Source: DASXMT01 sp963781305 (lineage in GTDB: Bacteria > Actinomycetota > Acidimicrobiia > Acidimicrobiales > RAAP-2). From it: a DNA stretch of 64,000 bases. Where the stretch lies: positions 682,001 to 746,000 of the forward strand of contig CAWAFL010000001.1 of assembly GCA_963781305.1 (NCBI GenBank), in the 5' to 3' direction. The notes beneath the pieces are model-generated. The model saw only the letters and a program-made list of their open reading frames with translations. It did not search any database and was not told where the DNA came from. Shown here in pieces: positions 8,033-16,197 of this stretch; position 1 is the first letter of the stretch, and each line of letters opens with the position of its first letter. The translations under genes were made by a program, and so were the position numbers.

Positions 8033-9217
8033 TCAGCTCTTGAAGTACGACGCCGGCACGGGGCCCTCGTGGAACGTGGCGGCCAGCTCTCCGGGATTGA
8101 ACCCGTTGGCGTAGGACACCATCGCCACCTGGTGCATCAGATCATGGTTGGCGTCGGTGTGGTACGTGCCGCACACCCCGTTGTACGTGATCTTCCCCAG
8201 CTCCTTGATGATGGCCGAGGAGGACAGGTCGCCTCCGTCAGCCTTGATCGCGGCGCCGATCAGCTCGACTGCGTCGTACACGTACGGCGTGGCCGTGTGG
8301 AGGCTCTGTCCGGGATAGGCGGCCGAATACGCAGAGACATACGCCTTGGCCTGGCTGGTGGCGAGGACGGGCGCATAGCAATAGGGCGTGAACGTGTACT
8401 TGGTCAGCTCGGATGGCTTGTTGAGGCCGAAGGCGGCGAGGAAGTCGCCACTCTGGTCACCTTGTATCGGAGCGTCGATGGCGTTCTGGGACAACGCGGT
8501 GTTGAAGTTGGCCTCGACCAGGGGGAACCCGTACTCGTAGACCACCTGGTCGCCCTTCATGGCCAGGGCCTGCTGGGTCGTGTCGGTGGCCTGGTCCGAA
8601 GCACTCCGGACGGTGAAGTTCTTCACCCCCTGCTTCTTCAAGAGCGCCTGGGCCGTGGCGGCATCAGCGTTGGAAGCCGTGTCGTCGGTATGGAAGATGC
8701 CAACCGACTTGGGGTGGAACTTGGAGTACCCGTAGGTCGCCGCGGCCTGGATGCTGGTGACCAGGTTCGGCACCACCGTGTAGAGGCCGGGGACGTGGAC
8801 CACGTTCGAACTGGCCGCCGGGCCTTGGGCTACCCCGAGCACGGGAATGCCGGACTGCTTGAGCAGCTGGGCGGTGGCCTGGATCTGATCATCGACCGAG
8901 TAGCCGACGATGGCAGTGGGCTTGGTTCCCAGCGCTTTCTGCGTTGCCGTCACGGCCTGCTGTGGTGTGAGGTTGGCGTCGTACGCGACGTACTGCACCT
9001 GGTGGCCGTCGATGCCACCCTGGGAGTTGATCGTCTTGGTGACCAGGTTCATGTCGTTGTTGACGCTCGGCTGGGCATAGGGCCCCGACAACGTCGTCAT
9101 GTAGGCGATGGTGATCGGCGCCTTCGACGACGCCGCCATGGTGGGCGCGGCTATGGCCACGCTCCCTGCTCCGGCCACGACCGCTGATGCGAAGACAGCC
9201 AAGCTGCGTTTCTTCAC
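8033..9217 (-). CDS. ABC-type branched-chain amino acid-like solute-binding protein
   Basis: 394 residues from GTG 9217 with AAGGGGGG about 6 bases upstream. The signal peptide is MKKRSLAVFASAVVAGAGS to about residue 29 (ending near AAPTMAASS). The mature domain starts APITIAYMTTLSGPYA and shows the GIDGHQVQYVAYD and TPQQAVTATQKAL segments of type-1 binding folds. It is closely related to the protein at 26579-27778, which shares TPQQAVTATQKAL and the DDQ-QATAQLLKQSG segment. It is an orphan: no permease or ATPase lies nearby. Three candidate regulatory sequences lie upstream (9273-9288, 9333-9352, 9456-9468). Ligand unknown; lipids, aromatic acids and amino acids are all possible for this family. 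Confidence 0.9.
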   Translation of the reverse strand: MKKRSLAVFASAVVAGAGSVAIAAPTMAASSKAPITIAYMTTLSGPYAQPSVNNDMNLVTKTINSQGGIDGHQVQYVAYDANLTPQQAVTATQKALGTKPTAIVGYSVDDQIQATAQLLKQSGIPVLGVAQGPAASSNVVHVPGLYTVVPNLVTSIQAAATYGYSKFHPKSVGIFHTDDTASNADAATAQALLKKQGVKNFTVRSASDQATDTTQQALAMKGDQVVYEYGFPLVEANFNTALSQNAIDAPIQGDQSGDFLAAFGLNKPSELTKYTFTPYCYAPVLATSQAKAYVSAYSAAYPGQSLHTATPYVYDAVELIGAAIKADGGDLSSSAIIKELGKITYNGVCGTYHTDANHDLMHQVAMVSYANGFNPGELAATFHEGPVPASYFKS

Positions 9218-9272
9218 GACAACCCCCCTTGTAGTACCTGTGACCCGGACATGGGTCCCTCCCCCAGCATGA

Positions 9273-9288
9273 TGTCAATTTCATGACA
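9273..9288 (-). promoter_or_regulatory. Inverted repeat TGTCA-N6-TGACA near the binding-protein promoter
   Basis: TGTCAATTTCATGACA: 5-bp arms with a 6-base spacer, 56 bp upstream of the GTG start at 9217. It sits where a repressor would overlap the promoter. The half-site TGACA is also the core of the elements at 9340 and 9456. Confidence 0.45.
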
Positions 9289-9332
9289 ACTTGCTTCGCT
9301 GAGTCTGACCGCTCCGAGTAACCAAGTCAATC

Positions 9333-9352
9333 GAATTCATGACATTGGTGTC
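9333..9352 (-). promoter_or_regulatory. GAATTC-N-TGACATTGGTGTC motif
   Basis: Same architecture as the element at 1314-1333 upstream of the paralogous binding-protein gene: GAATTC, one base, then TGACATT-NN-TGTC. It starts 116 bp upstream of the start codon. Confidence 0.45.
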
Positions 9353-9455
9353 TGGACCCGCGGCCGCATGGGCGCGAATCCGCCCTCAACTGGGGTCTTC
9401 CCCTCATTGAGCGGTCAGAGGCCCGGACGCCACCCGCGAGACGGACCCCCGTTCA

Positions 9456-9468
9456 GACACAGATGTCA
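9456..9468 (-). promoter_or_regulatory. Second TGACAT-type element, opposite orientation
   Basis: GACACAGATGTCA on the plus strand, that is TGACATCTGTGTC on the minus strand. It matches the 13-base element at 9340-9352 at all but two positions, without the GAATTC flank. Confidence 0.35.
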
Positions 9469-9546
9469 TTGACGAGCCGGTGACCGCCACCAGCAAGCGG
9501 CCCTCAAACCCGCCCACGCTGGCCCTCCAGCGGCTGACTCCGACGC

Positions 9547-10809
9547 TCAGGTCCGGCTCGGCGCAGAGTTGCGCCGTACCTCCTCGAAGGGCTTGTCCCG
9601 GTCGTCGGCATGTTCGCGCGGCATACCGAGCACCCGCTCGCTGATGATGTTGCGCTGCATCTCGTTGCTGCCTCCGCCCAGGCTGCCGCCCTGGCGATGG
9701 AGGTACACGATGCCGTACCGACCGCCCACGTCGTCACCGGCCCACACCGCGGCATCCGATCCGGCGATCTCCAGTTCGATGTCGACGCGCCGCTCGTTGT
9801 TCACCGCTGCATACAGGCGAGGGATCGAGCCGGCCGGACCAACGAAGTGACCGGTTCGGAGGCCGGTGGTCACCCGACTGATCAGCTGTTGTTGGACCCG
9901 CTCGTTGACGCGGGCCTCCGCCACCAGCTGGCGGACATGGTTGTCGTTCTGCTTTCCCGTGGCCTGGGCCAGCTCCACCACATCGTTCTGGGGGCCGCTC
10001 CTGGTCCCGGGGCCGATCCCGCTGGCGTAGGGAGAACCGCCACCCACCGCGTCGCGCTCGTGGAACAGCAGGCGCGAGGCCACCGTCCAGCCGTCGTTGA
10101 CCCGGCCCACCACATCCTCCTCGGGCAGGGCGACGTCGGTGAAGAACTCCTGGCAGAACTCCTTGCTGCCGTTGACCATCTCGATTTGCTGGAGGTCGAT
10201 GCCCGGTTGATGGATCTTGACGATGAACATGGTCAGGCCCCGGTGCTTGGTGGCGTGCCAGTCGGTGCGGGCCAGGCACAGGGCATAGTCGGCGCGGTAG
10301 GCACCCGTGCTCCAGATCTTGGACCCGTTCAGGATCCACACGTCGCCGTCCTTGTCGGCCCTGGTCACCAGGCCAGCCAGGTCCGATCCGCCGGTGGGCT
10401 CGGACAGGAACTGCACCCAGATCTCGTCGCCGCTGAGGATGGCCGGCAGGTGGCGGCGCTTTTGCTCCTCGGTCCCGAAGTCCAAAATGGTGGGGGCACA
10501 GATGGTCAGCGCCGGTGTATTGAACGCGATGGGCATCTCGTAGGGCGCCGACTCCTCGGTGAAGGCCCGCTGGTGGGCGGGACTCAGCCCCTGGCCGCCG
10601 TACTCCACCGGAAAGCAGATGCCGGCGAACCCGCCGTCGAACAAGATACGCTGCAGCTCTCGGGCCCTGATGCCGTCGCTATCGAGCTGCTCCTCGGCGT
10701 AGCGGGGACCCGGGGCCAGCGGCATGTTCTCCTTCAGCCAGAGCCGGGCACGCGTGCGGAAGGATTCGACGTCCTCGGTGGATGTGGGCATGGCGGTAGT
10801 AGTGGTCAC
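9547..10809 (-). CDS. Acyl-CoA dehydrogenase, large-subunit type
   Basis: 420 residues from GTG 10809 behind AGGAGGAGACA. The N-terminal helical domain contains GGFAGICFPVEYGGQGL, the middle beta domain WVQFLSEPTGGSDLAGL, and the C-terminal domain ends GGSLGGGSNEMQRNIISERVLG. The usual YEGT motif with the catalytic Glu is replaced by LGGGSNE, as in actinobacterial dehydrogenases that work as mixed tetramers (FadE26-34/IpdE type). The second gene of such a pair follows the pattern at 10819-11949, 9 bp away on the same strand and transcribed first. The expected reaction is FAD-dependent alpha,beta-oxidation of an unusual acyl-CoA such as a steroid or branched side chain; the substrate is not readable. 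Confidence 0.9.
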   Translation of the reverse strand: MTTTTAMPTSTEDVESFRTRARLWLKENMPLAPGPRYAEEQLDSDGIRARELQRILFDGGFAGICFPVEYGGQGLSPAHQRAFTEESAPYEMPIAFNTPALTICAPTILDFGTEEQKRRHLPAILSGDEIWVQFLSEPTGGSDLAGLVTRADKDGDVWILNGSKIWSTGAYRADYALCLARTDWHATKHRGLTMFIVKIHQPGIDLQQIEMVNGSKEFCQEFFTDVALPEEDVVGRVNDGWTVASRLLFHERDAVGGGSPYASGIGPGTRSGPQNDVVELAQATGKQNDNHVRQLVAEARVNERVQQQLISRVTTGLRTGHFVGPAGSIPRLYAAVNNERRVDIELEIAGSDAAVWAGDDVGGRYGIVYLHRQGGSLGGGSNEMQRNIISERVLGMPREHADDRDKPFEEVRRNSAPSRT

Positions 10810-10818
10810 TGTCTCCTC

Positions 10819-11949
10819 CTAAAGACCGATGAGCGTGGCGATCCGCTCCCGATGATCGGTTGGCGCACCGAACAAAACCCGATCCTGGGTGACCCGGCGG
10901 ATATAAAGGTGCAGGTCGTGGTCCCAGGTCACCCCGATGCCCCCGTGCATCTGGACGCAGTCCTGCAAGAGGGCCGGCCCGTGATCGCCGATGTAGGACT
11001 TGGCCACGCTCACCAGCTCGGGGGCGTCGTCCGCCGCGGCCTGTACCGCTCGAGCAGCGGCGCCAGACGTGGCATGACTGGCCTCGAGCCACAACTTCAT
11101 ATCGGCGAACCTGTGCTTCAACGCCTGGTAGGAGGCAAGCGCCCGACCGAACGAGAACCGATCGAACGAGTACTCGAGGGTGAAAGCGAACACCTGGTCC
11201 ATGGCACCCACCATTTCGGCGCACTGGATGATCAGGGCGAACTGGAGCAGCCGCTCGATCTCGGCCGCCGCCCCGCCGATCTCGCCGACGACGGCCGACG
11301 ACGGCACCTCGACGTTGTCGAAGTGGACCCGACCGAACCGTCGGACCAGGTCGAGGCTTTCGAGCGCGGTCACCGAAACCCCGGAAGCGTCGCTGGGGAC
11401 GAGGAACTGGGTCAGACCCTCGCCGGTCCGGGAAGTGACCAGAAAGTAGTCGGCCTGGGCTGCCGCTTCGACCGCGGTCTTGTCGCCCTGCAGGACGAAA
11501 CCGCCGCCCGAGGGCTCGGCCCGGAGCTGCGCCTCGGCCGGCGACCATGAACCGCCGGGTTCAGCCGTGGCCCAGGTGGCGATGGTCTCGCCGCTCAGCA
11601 GTCCGGCCACGACGTCGTCGTGCTGTCCGGCCGCGCCCGGCGCGCTGAGGGCTGCTGCCACGATGTTGGTGGGCAACAAGGGACCCGGGGACACCAGCCG
11701 TCCCATCTCCTCGGCAACGAGCTGAAGGTCCATGACGCCCTCACCCGAGACGCTTCCCCCGCCCTGATCCTCGGGGACAAGCATCGACGTCCAGCCCAAC
11801 TCCGCCCCGCGTCGCCACCAGCCCCGGTCGAATCCGTCCGGGTTCTCGGCCGCGATCTCCCGCACCACGGTCAGCGGCGTCGACGTCTCCAAGAATTTCC
11901 GAGTCGTCTCCCAAAACAACTGCTGATCGTCCGTCAGCTCCAGCTCCAC
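10819..11949 (-). CDS. Acyl-CoA dehydrogenase, small-subunit type
   Basis: 376 residues from GTG 11949, fixed by AGGAGG eight bases upstream; the open frame to 11991 lacks a site. The N-terminus VELELTDDQQLFWETTRKFLE and the C-terminal QMHGGIGVTWDHDLHLYIRR are typical of the shorter partner in paired acyl-CoA dehydrogenases, which carries an H-G-G-I-G-x-T-W segment and a diverged middle domain. It is transcribed just before the 9547-10809 gene, so the two probably form one alpha2beta2 enzyme. The gap to the divergent gene at 12121 holds the promoters of both. Confidence 0.9.
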   Translation of the reverse strand: MELELTDDQQLFWETTRKFLETSTPLTVVREIAAENPDGFDRGWWRRGAELGWTSMLVPEDQGGGSVSGEGVMDLQLVAEEMGRLVSPGPLLPTNIVAAALSAPGAAGQHDDVVAGLLSGETIATWATAEPGGSWSPAEAQLRAEPSGGGFVLQGDKTAVEAAAQADYFLVTSRTGEGLTQFLVPSDASGVSVTALESLDLVRRFGRVHFDNVEVPSSAVVGEIGGAAAEIERLLQFALIIQCAEMVGAMDQVFAFTLEYSFDRFSFGRALASYQALKHRFADMKLWLEASHATSGAAARAVQAAADDAPELVSVAKSYIGDHGPALLQDCVQMHGGIGVTWDHDLHLYIRRVTQDRVLFGAPTDHRERIATLIGL

Positions 11950-12120
11950 AGCGTTACCCTCCTGTTGGCCCGGTCGAACAATAGATGACAAAGCCGTCCC
12001 CCGAAATCGCCCGTGGCCAGCACCACTTTCTTGGCCTTCCCGGCCTCCTACGAGACTGGAGGATCATGTGCGGTCCCGGCCCACCGCCTAACGTTCCCCC
12101 GAGCGTCTAAGGGAGGCCGC

Positions 12121-13047
12121 ATGTTGTCGGACGAGAAGATCCTCATCACCGGGGCCGGAGGGCAGATCGGGCTGCCGCTGGCGGCATCGCTGGCCCAGGA
12201 CAACGAGGTCTGGGGAGTGGCCCGGTTTTCACAGGAGGGCTCCCGGGAACAACTCGAGTCGCACAACGTGCGGGCCCATCAGTGCGACCTGGCGGCTGGG
12301 GACTACCGCACCCTCCCGACCGATTTCACGTACGTCATCCACTTCGCCGTCTTCCAGGGCGCCGGCTACGACTACGACACCGCCATCCGCATGAACGCCG
12401 AGGGCACCGGTCTCCTGCTGCAACACGTACGCCTGGCCAAGGCGGCCCTGGTCATGTCCACCCAATCGGTGTACAAGCCCAACGCAGATGCCGGACACGT
12501 CTTCCCCGAGGACGACCCCTTGGGTGACGCGTCGCCCCTCCACTCCCCCACCTATTCGGTGTCGAAGATCGCCGAGGAGGCGGTAGCCCGTTACTGTGCG
12601 CGTGCCTTCGATCTGCCCATCACCATCGCCCGCATGAATGCCTCCTATGGCCCCAACGGAGGGCTTCCGGCGTACCACCTCGACGCCGTCGTAGCCGGAC
12701 AGCCGGTGGCCGCCCGTCACGACCCCGCTCCCTACAGCCCGATCCACCAGGACGACATCAACGCCCAGATCGGACCGCTCCTGGAAGCGGCCAGCGTGCC
12801 GGCCACCATCGTCAACTGGGCCGGGGATGAGGTCGTGACCGTCCAGCAGTGGTCCGCCTACGTCGGCTCGCTCATCGGCACCGCCCCCACGGTCAACGTC
12901 GAACCCGCTCCGGGCACGAGCATCGGTGCCATCGCCGATGTCACCAAGAGGCGGTCGATCACTGGCCCGTGCACGGTGCCGTGGAAAGTGGGGATGCGCG
13001 CTGCCCTCGCTGCTCGGCACCCCGACACCGCCATCGTGTCGGAGTGA
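12121..13047 (+). CDS. NAD-dependent epimerase/dehydratase family protein
   Basis: 308 residues from ATG 12121 with AAGGGAGG 5 bases upstream; in-frame codons back to 12013 are not expected to be translated. An extended SDR: the GxxGxxG loop is ITGAGGQIGLPLA at residues 9-21, followed by the conserved acidic CDLAAGDY and the catalytic YSVSK (Tyr-x3-Lys) near residue 145. This fold acts on nucleotide sugars or on hydroxy/keto acids. The missing long C-terminal lobe argues against a typical sugar epimerase. It overlaps the downstream TIM-barrel gene by 4 bases (GTGA), so the two are translated together and probably act in one pathway. Confidence 0.82.
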   Translation: MLSDEKILITGAGGQIGLPLAASLAQDNEVWGVARFSQEGSREQLESHNVRAHQCDLAAGDYRTLPTDFTYVIHFAVFQGAGYDYDTAIRMNAEGTGLLLQHVRLAKAALVMSTQSVYKPNADAGHVFPEDDPLGDASPLHSPTYSVSKIAEEAVARYCARAFDLPITIARMNASYGPNGGLPAYHLDAVVAGQPVAARHDPAPYSPIHQDDINAQIGPLLEAASVPATIVNWAGDEVVTVQQWSAYVGSLIGTAPTVNVEPAPGTSIGAIADVTKRRSITGPCTVPWKVGMRAALAARHPDTAIVSE

Positions 13048-13856
13048 GCGATCTTCATCCGCGGGTGTCGGTCAACGCCATCAGCAGCTTCTCGTGGACG
13101 CTGTCGCAGGACCTTGACTTCTGGGCGGCCAACGGCATCGGCCAGATCGGTCTGGCACACCACAAGCTCGAGCAGTCGGGATGGGAACAGGGCCTCGCCC
13201 AGGTCAGGTCGGCCCCGCTCCGGACCTCGTGCCTGGTGGGAGCTCCGGTCATTCCCCTGGACCACCCCGACGAATGGGACGACGCTCGAGCTGCCCTGTG
13301 CCGGGCCGTCGACGGCGCAGCCGAGGTGGGGGCCGGTTGCCTGTTCGTCGGTGGCCGGCCCGGAGCGCTGACGTCCGACGGTGCCGCCTCTGCCTTCGTC
13401 GACGCCATCGGGCCCGTTGCCCGCTATGCCGGGGATCGTCATGTACCGCTGGCCTTCGAGCACACCAATCCGCTGCGCCGGGACCTCGGGTTCATCCACA
13501 CCTTGGCCGACGGCATCGAATTCGCCGCCGAGTCGGGCATAGGGCTCGACGTCGAGCTCAACAACTGCTGGGTCGAGCGGCACCTGGACACCCTCTTTCG
13601 GCGGGGCCTGTTTCACATCCGACTGGTCCAGGTCAGCGATTTCGTGGTGGGGACATTCGATACGCCCAACCGCGCCGTTCCCGGCGACGGTGACATCCCC
13701 CTGGCCTCGATCATCGGCCAGATCCTCGAGGCCGGCTACGCCGGACCGTTCGACCTCGAGCTCATCGGTCCCCGCATCGAGGCCGAGGGCTACGCATCGG
13801 CCATTGCTCGTGGATCGCGGTGGCTCTCCGATCTCCTCGTCCGGCTCGGAGCGTGA
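13044..13856 (+). CDS. Sugar phosphate isomerase/epimerase family (xylose isomerase-like TIM barrel)
   Basis: 270 residues from GTG 13044, which overlaps the stop of the upstream epimerase gene. The N-terminus VSVNAISSFSWTLSQDLDFW is the first barrel strand. Candidate metal ligands are in PLAFEHTNP (Glu), GLDVELNNCW (Asp/Glu) and the Glu of GPFDLELIGP. LVQVSDFVVGT and PGDGDIPLASII match the D-G-x-I/LP region of xylose-isomerase-like barrels. Reaction unknown; isomerisation of a small hydroxy-keto compound is the family expectation. The SnoaL-like gene at 13864 converges 7 bp downstream. Confidence 0.8.
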   Translation: MSDLHPRVSVNAISSFSWTLSQDLDFWAANGIGQIGLAHHKLEQSGWEQGLAQVRSAPLRTSCLVGAPVIPLDHPDEWDDARAALCRAVDGAAEVGAGCLFVGGRPGALTSDGAASAFVDAIGPVARYAGDRHVPLAFEHTNPLRRDLGFIHTLADGIEFAAESGIGLDVELNNCWVERHLDTLFRRGLFHIRLVQVSDFVVGTFDTPNRAVPGDGDIPLASIIGQILEAGYAGPFDLELIGPRIEAEGYASAIARGSRWLSDLLVRLGA

Positions 13857-13863
13857 GCGAGGC

Positions 13864-14274
13864 TCAGTCCTCGGACAGGGCGCGGGCGGCGGGCAACGGG
13901 TTGTAGTACTCGCGTTGCCGACAGACGAGACCGTCCCGAAACGTGGCCACGGCGATGTAGCTGTTGGCGTAGGGCTTGCCCGTCGTGGTGACCGAGCCAA
14001 CGCTCGTGTATTCCAACACCAGCCGGTCGGGGTCGGTGCAGTCGTAGACCTCGGTGATGCTGAGCCGCAGCTGGAAGATACCCAGGGCCGACTGCAGATA
14101 GGCACGTACCGTCTCCTTGCCGGCCACCGTCTTGGGTGGGTCGGCGTAGGGGAGCTCGAGAACGAAGTCCTCGGTGCACAAGGCCAGCTGGCGATCGACG
14201 TCACCCTCTGACACAGCCCCCATCGAGGCCTCGATGGTGGCACGGTTCTTGGCCCGGGTCTCCTGGTCGCTCAT
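13864..14274 (-). CDS. Nuclear transport factor 2 / SnoaL-like protein
   Basis: 136 residues from ATG 14274. The cone-shaped alpha/beta fold is indicated by the initial helix NRATIEASMGAVSEGDVDRQ, LCTEDFVLELPYADPPKT, GKETVRAYLQSALG and the final strands FRDGLVCRQREYYNPLP. The family includes ketosteroid isomerase-like enzymes, polyketide cyclases, epoxide hydrolases and non-catalytic binding proteins; the active-site pattern is not decisive. It is divergent from the SDR at 14378 with a 103-bp gap. The longer open frame to 14880 covers that SDR antisense and is not real. Confidence 0.75.
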   Translation of the reverse strand: MSDQETRAKNRATIEASMGAVSEGDVDRQLALCTEDFVLELPYADPPKTVAGKETVRAYLQSALGIFQLRLSITEVYDCTDPDRLVLEYTSVGSVTTTGKPYANSYIAVATFRDGLVCRQREYYNPLPAARALSED

Positions 14275-14377
14275 GGTCAGCCACTCTAGGGAACCGGCGC
14301 GGTCACTGCCCGGGAGTCTCGACGGTGCGGGCCGTCGCCATGCGTCGGTCCCGAATCGGTGGGTACAGTCGGCTCTC

Positions 14378-15223
14378 ATGACAGACCACCGCACTGACGG
14401 CGAGCCACTCGACCTCGATGGCGCAGTCACCGTTGTCACCGGCGCCACCCGGGGCATCGGCAGACAGGTGGCCGGCGCAGTCGGTCGGGCCGGGGCACGG
14501 GTCGTCCTGGTTGGACGGACAGGCCAGGACGCTCCCCAGGCCAAGCTTCCGGGGACCCTCGAGGAGGTCGCCGCCCAGTTAGCTGATGAGGGCATCGAGG
14601 CGCGCGCCGTGCAGGCCGACCTCAGCGATGCCGAGGCGACACAGCGGATCGTCGATGACACCCTCGCCTGGTACGGGCGTTGCGACGTGTTGATCAACAA
14701 CGCCGCCTTCACATCCAACGGGCCCCTGTTCGAGATCCCCTGGCGCCGGTGGCAGACGGCCTTCCGACTCCAGGTCGTGGCTCCGCTCCAGCTGTGCCAG
14801 GGGTTCGTGCCCGGGATGCTCGAGCGCGGTACGGGTCGGGTCATCAACGTCAGCTCCGGCGCCTCCCAATCCCTGACCACGAACCTCGCCCTCTATTCGG
14901 TGAGCAAGCTGGCCATGGAGCACTGGGGCGACTACCTCCACCTCGAAGCGGGCGGCCGGGGCGTTTCGTTCAACACCCTGCGGATCGACCGTCTGGTCGA
15001 AACGGAAGGCTTTCACTACGTGCTCGAGACCCAGGGCGAAGAGATCGCCACCGCCGGCAACGGCATGGCCAGCGTCATGACCTCGGCGGAGGCAGCCGAG
15101 CACTTCTTGTGGATGCTGGCCCAACCGCCCGAGTGGAGTGGGCACATCGTCGGGTTCGACGACATCACCGCCTTGGGCGGTCCCCCGACGCCGGCGCGAC
15201 CGGTCGTCGCCGAAGGCTCCTGA
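14378..15223 (+). CDS. SDR family oxidoreductase
   Basis: 281 residues from ATG 14378. The cofactor loop is VTGATRGIGR (residues 20-29), NNAA is at 107-110, and Tyr173-x3-Lys177 is YSVSK. An insert QDAPQAKLPGTLEEVAAQL follows beta-2, a pattern also seen in the SDR at 17103 (QPGGQPGSLEETAAEI), so the two share a subfamily. The C-terminus HIVGFDDITALGGPP is unlike the usual VDGG ending. Start codons further upstream overlap the divergent SnoaL-like gene and are rejected. Confidence 0.85.
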   Translation: MTDHRTDGEPLDLDGAVTVVTGATRGIGRQVAGAVGRAGARVVLVGRTGQDAPQAKLPGTLEEVAAQLADEGIEARAVQADLSDAEATQRIVDDTLAWYGRCDVLINNAAFTSNGPLFEIPWRRWQTAFRLQVVAPLQLCQGFVPGMLERGTGRVINVSSGASQSLTTNLALYSVSKLAMEHWGDYLHLEAGGRGVSFNTLRIDRLVETEGFHYVLETQGEEIATAGNGMASVMTSAEAAEHFLWMLAQPPEWSGHIVGFDDITALGGPPTPARPVVAEGS

Positions 15224-15263
15224 ACGTTTGCACGTCCACGACCGCGACTGAGACACTCCCCGC

Positions 15264-16145
15264 ATGTGCCCGGATCAACGCTCGAGTGAAGAGCGCGCCC
15301 TGTTCGTGCCTGATGGGGATCGCTTCATCCCCACCTCCCTGAGCGGTGGGCCCTGGTCCCCCGAGCACCAATTCGGTGGATCGGCGGCCGCCTTGTTGGC
15401 CACGGTGATCGAGGACATCCCCACGCTGGTGCCCCAACGGGTCGTGCGGTTGACCGTCGACCTGATGCGCCCGGTCCCGGTCCGGCCGATCACCGTCGAG
15501 TCCCGCGTGGTCCGAGAGGGAAAGCGCATCCAGGTGAGCGAAGCGGCCATCATCTTCGACGGCATCGAGGTGGCCCGGTGCTCGGCCCTGCGCATGCGGG
15601 TGGGCGACCTGGGGGACCTGCCCGTCGCGCAGGGGGAGCCACGGATCGGGCCGCCGGCCAAGGCCAGCCGGCCCGACGGCCCCTTCGACAAGAGCAACCC
15701 CCCCGGCGTGGCCGGCGCCGCCCATTTCACCTTCGAGAGCCCCGATGGTTTCTTCGTCGACCCCACCTGGGTACGCATGCGGGTGCCGGTGGTGGCCGGG
15801 CGGGAGACCCAACCCTTGGCTCGCCTGGCCTTCTTCGCCGACTTCGCCAGTGGCATCGGGCAAGACCGGTCTCTCGAGGTGACCGGCATCAACGCCGATC
15901 TCACCGTCAACGTCGTCCGATATCCGACCGACGAATGGCTGTGCCTGACCGGGACGGGATGGACCAGCCCCCAGGGCATCGGGCTCTCCCAGGCGGCCAT
16001 CTCCGACAGTCAAGGGGTGGCGGCATCGGCCTCGCTCTCGAGGTTGGTCGACCGAACCAGACCTCCCGCCAGCGCGGTGGTCCCCAAGGGCAGGCGGTTC
16101 GACGGGAAGCGGACGGCGGTTGACATGGCCGACCGCCCGGCCTAG
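15264..16145 (+). CDS. Acyl-CoA thioesterase-like protein (double hotdog fold)
   Basis: 293 residues from ATG 15264. The first hotdog module shows SPEHQFGGSAAALLATVIED (the G-G-x2-A-A-x-L helix) followed by RLTVDLMRPVPVRPITVES and a basic strand; the second module covers about residues 155-275 with ASGIGQDRSLEVTGINADLTV. This matches the TesB-like double hotdog thioesterases of actinobacteria. It would hydrolyse or bind an acyl-CoA in the cytoplasm. It is 40 bp after the SDR and 52 bp before an LLM gene, all on the plus strand, so an operon is likely. Confidence 0.78.
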   Translation: MCPDQRSSEERALFVPDGDRFIPTSLSGGPWSPEHQFGGSAAALLATVIEDIPTLVPQRVVRLTVDLMRPVPVRPITVESRVVREGKRIQVSEAAIIFDGIEVARCSALRMRVGDLGDLPVAQGEPRIGPPAKASRPDGPFDKSNPPGVAGAAHFTFESPDGFFVDPTWVRMRVPVVAGRETQPLARLAFFADFASGIGQDRSLEVTGINADLTVNVVRYPTDEWLCLTGTGWTSPQGIGLSQAAISDSQGVAASASLSRLVDRTRPPASAVVPKGRRFDGKRTAVDMADRPA

Positions 16146-16197
16146 ACCTGGCCCGCAGCTGGGCAGAGCCGGCCGCTGGGGATGATCGGGGGACAGA

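Larger units (their letters stand above)
9218..9546. other. Intergenic region 9218-9546
   Basis: A 329-bp gap between the end of an acyl-CoA dehydrogenase gene and the start of the binding-protein gene, both on the minus strand. It is lower in GC than its neighbours and contains an inverted repeat TGTCA-N6-TGACA and two TGACAT-N3-TGTC elements in opposite orientation. TTGACT at 9325-9330 on the minus strand could be a -35 hexamer. No coding frame of good quality was seen. Confidence 0.55.

Noticed and set aside
7760..9187. Plus-strand open frame of 475 codons
   Set aside because: Antisense to the binding-protein gene with signal peptide; composition is that of a shadow frame.
9610..11550. 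Plus-strand open frame of 646 codons opposite the acyl-CoA dehydrogenases
   Set aside because: It is the mirror of two clear dehydrogenase genes; its translation has no domain and a biased Gly/Val/His composition.
13864..14880. Minus-strand frame of 338 codons containing the SnoaL-like protein
   Set aside because: Only the last 136 codons match the family; the rest is antisense to the SDR at 14378.
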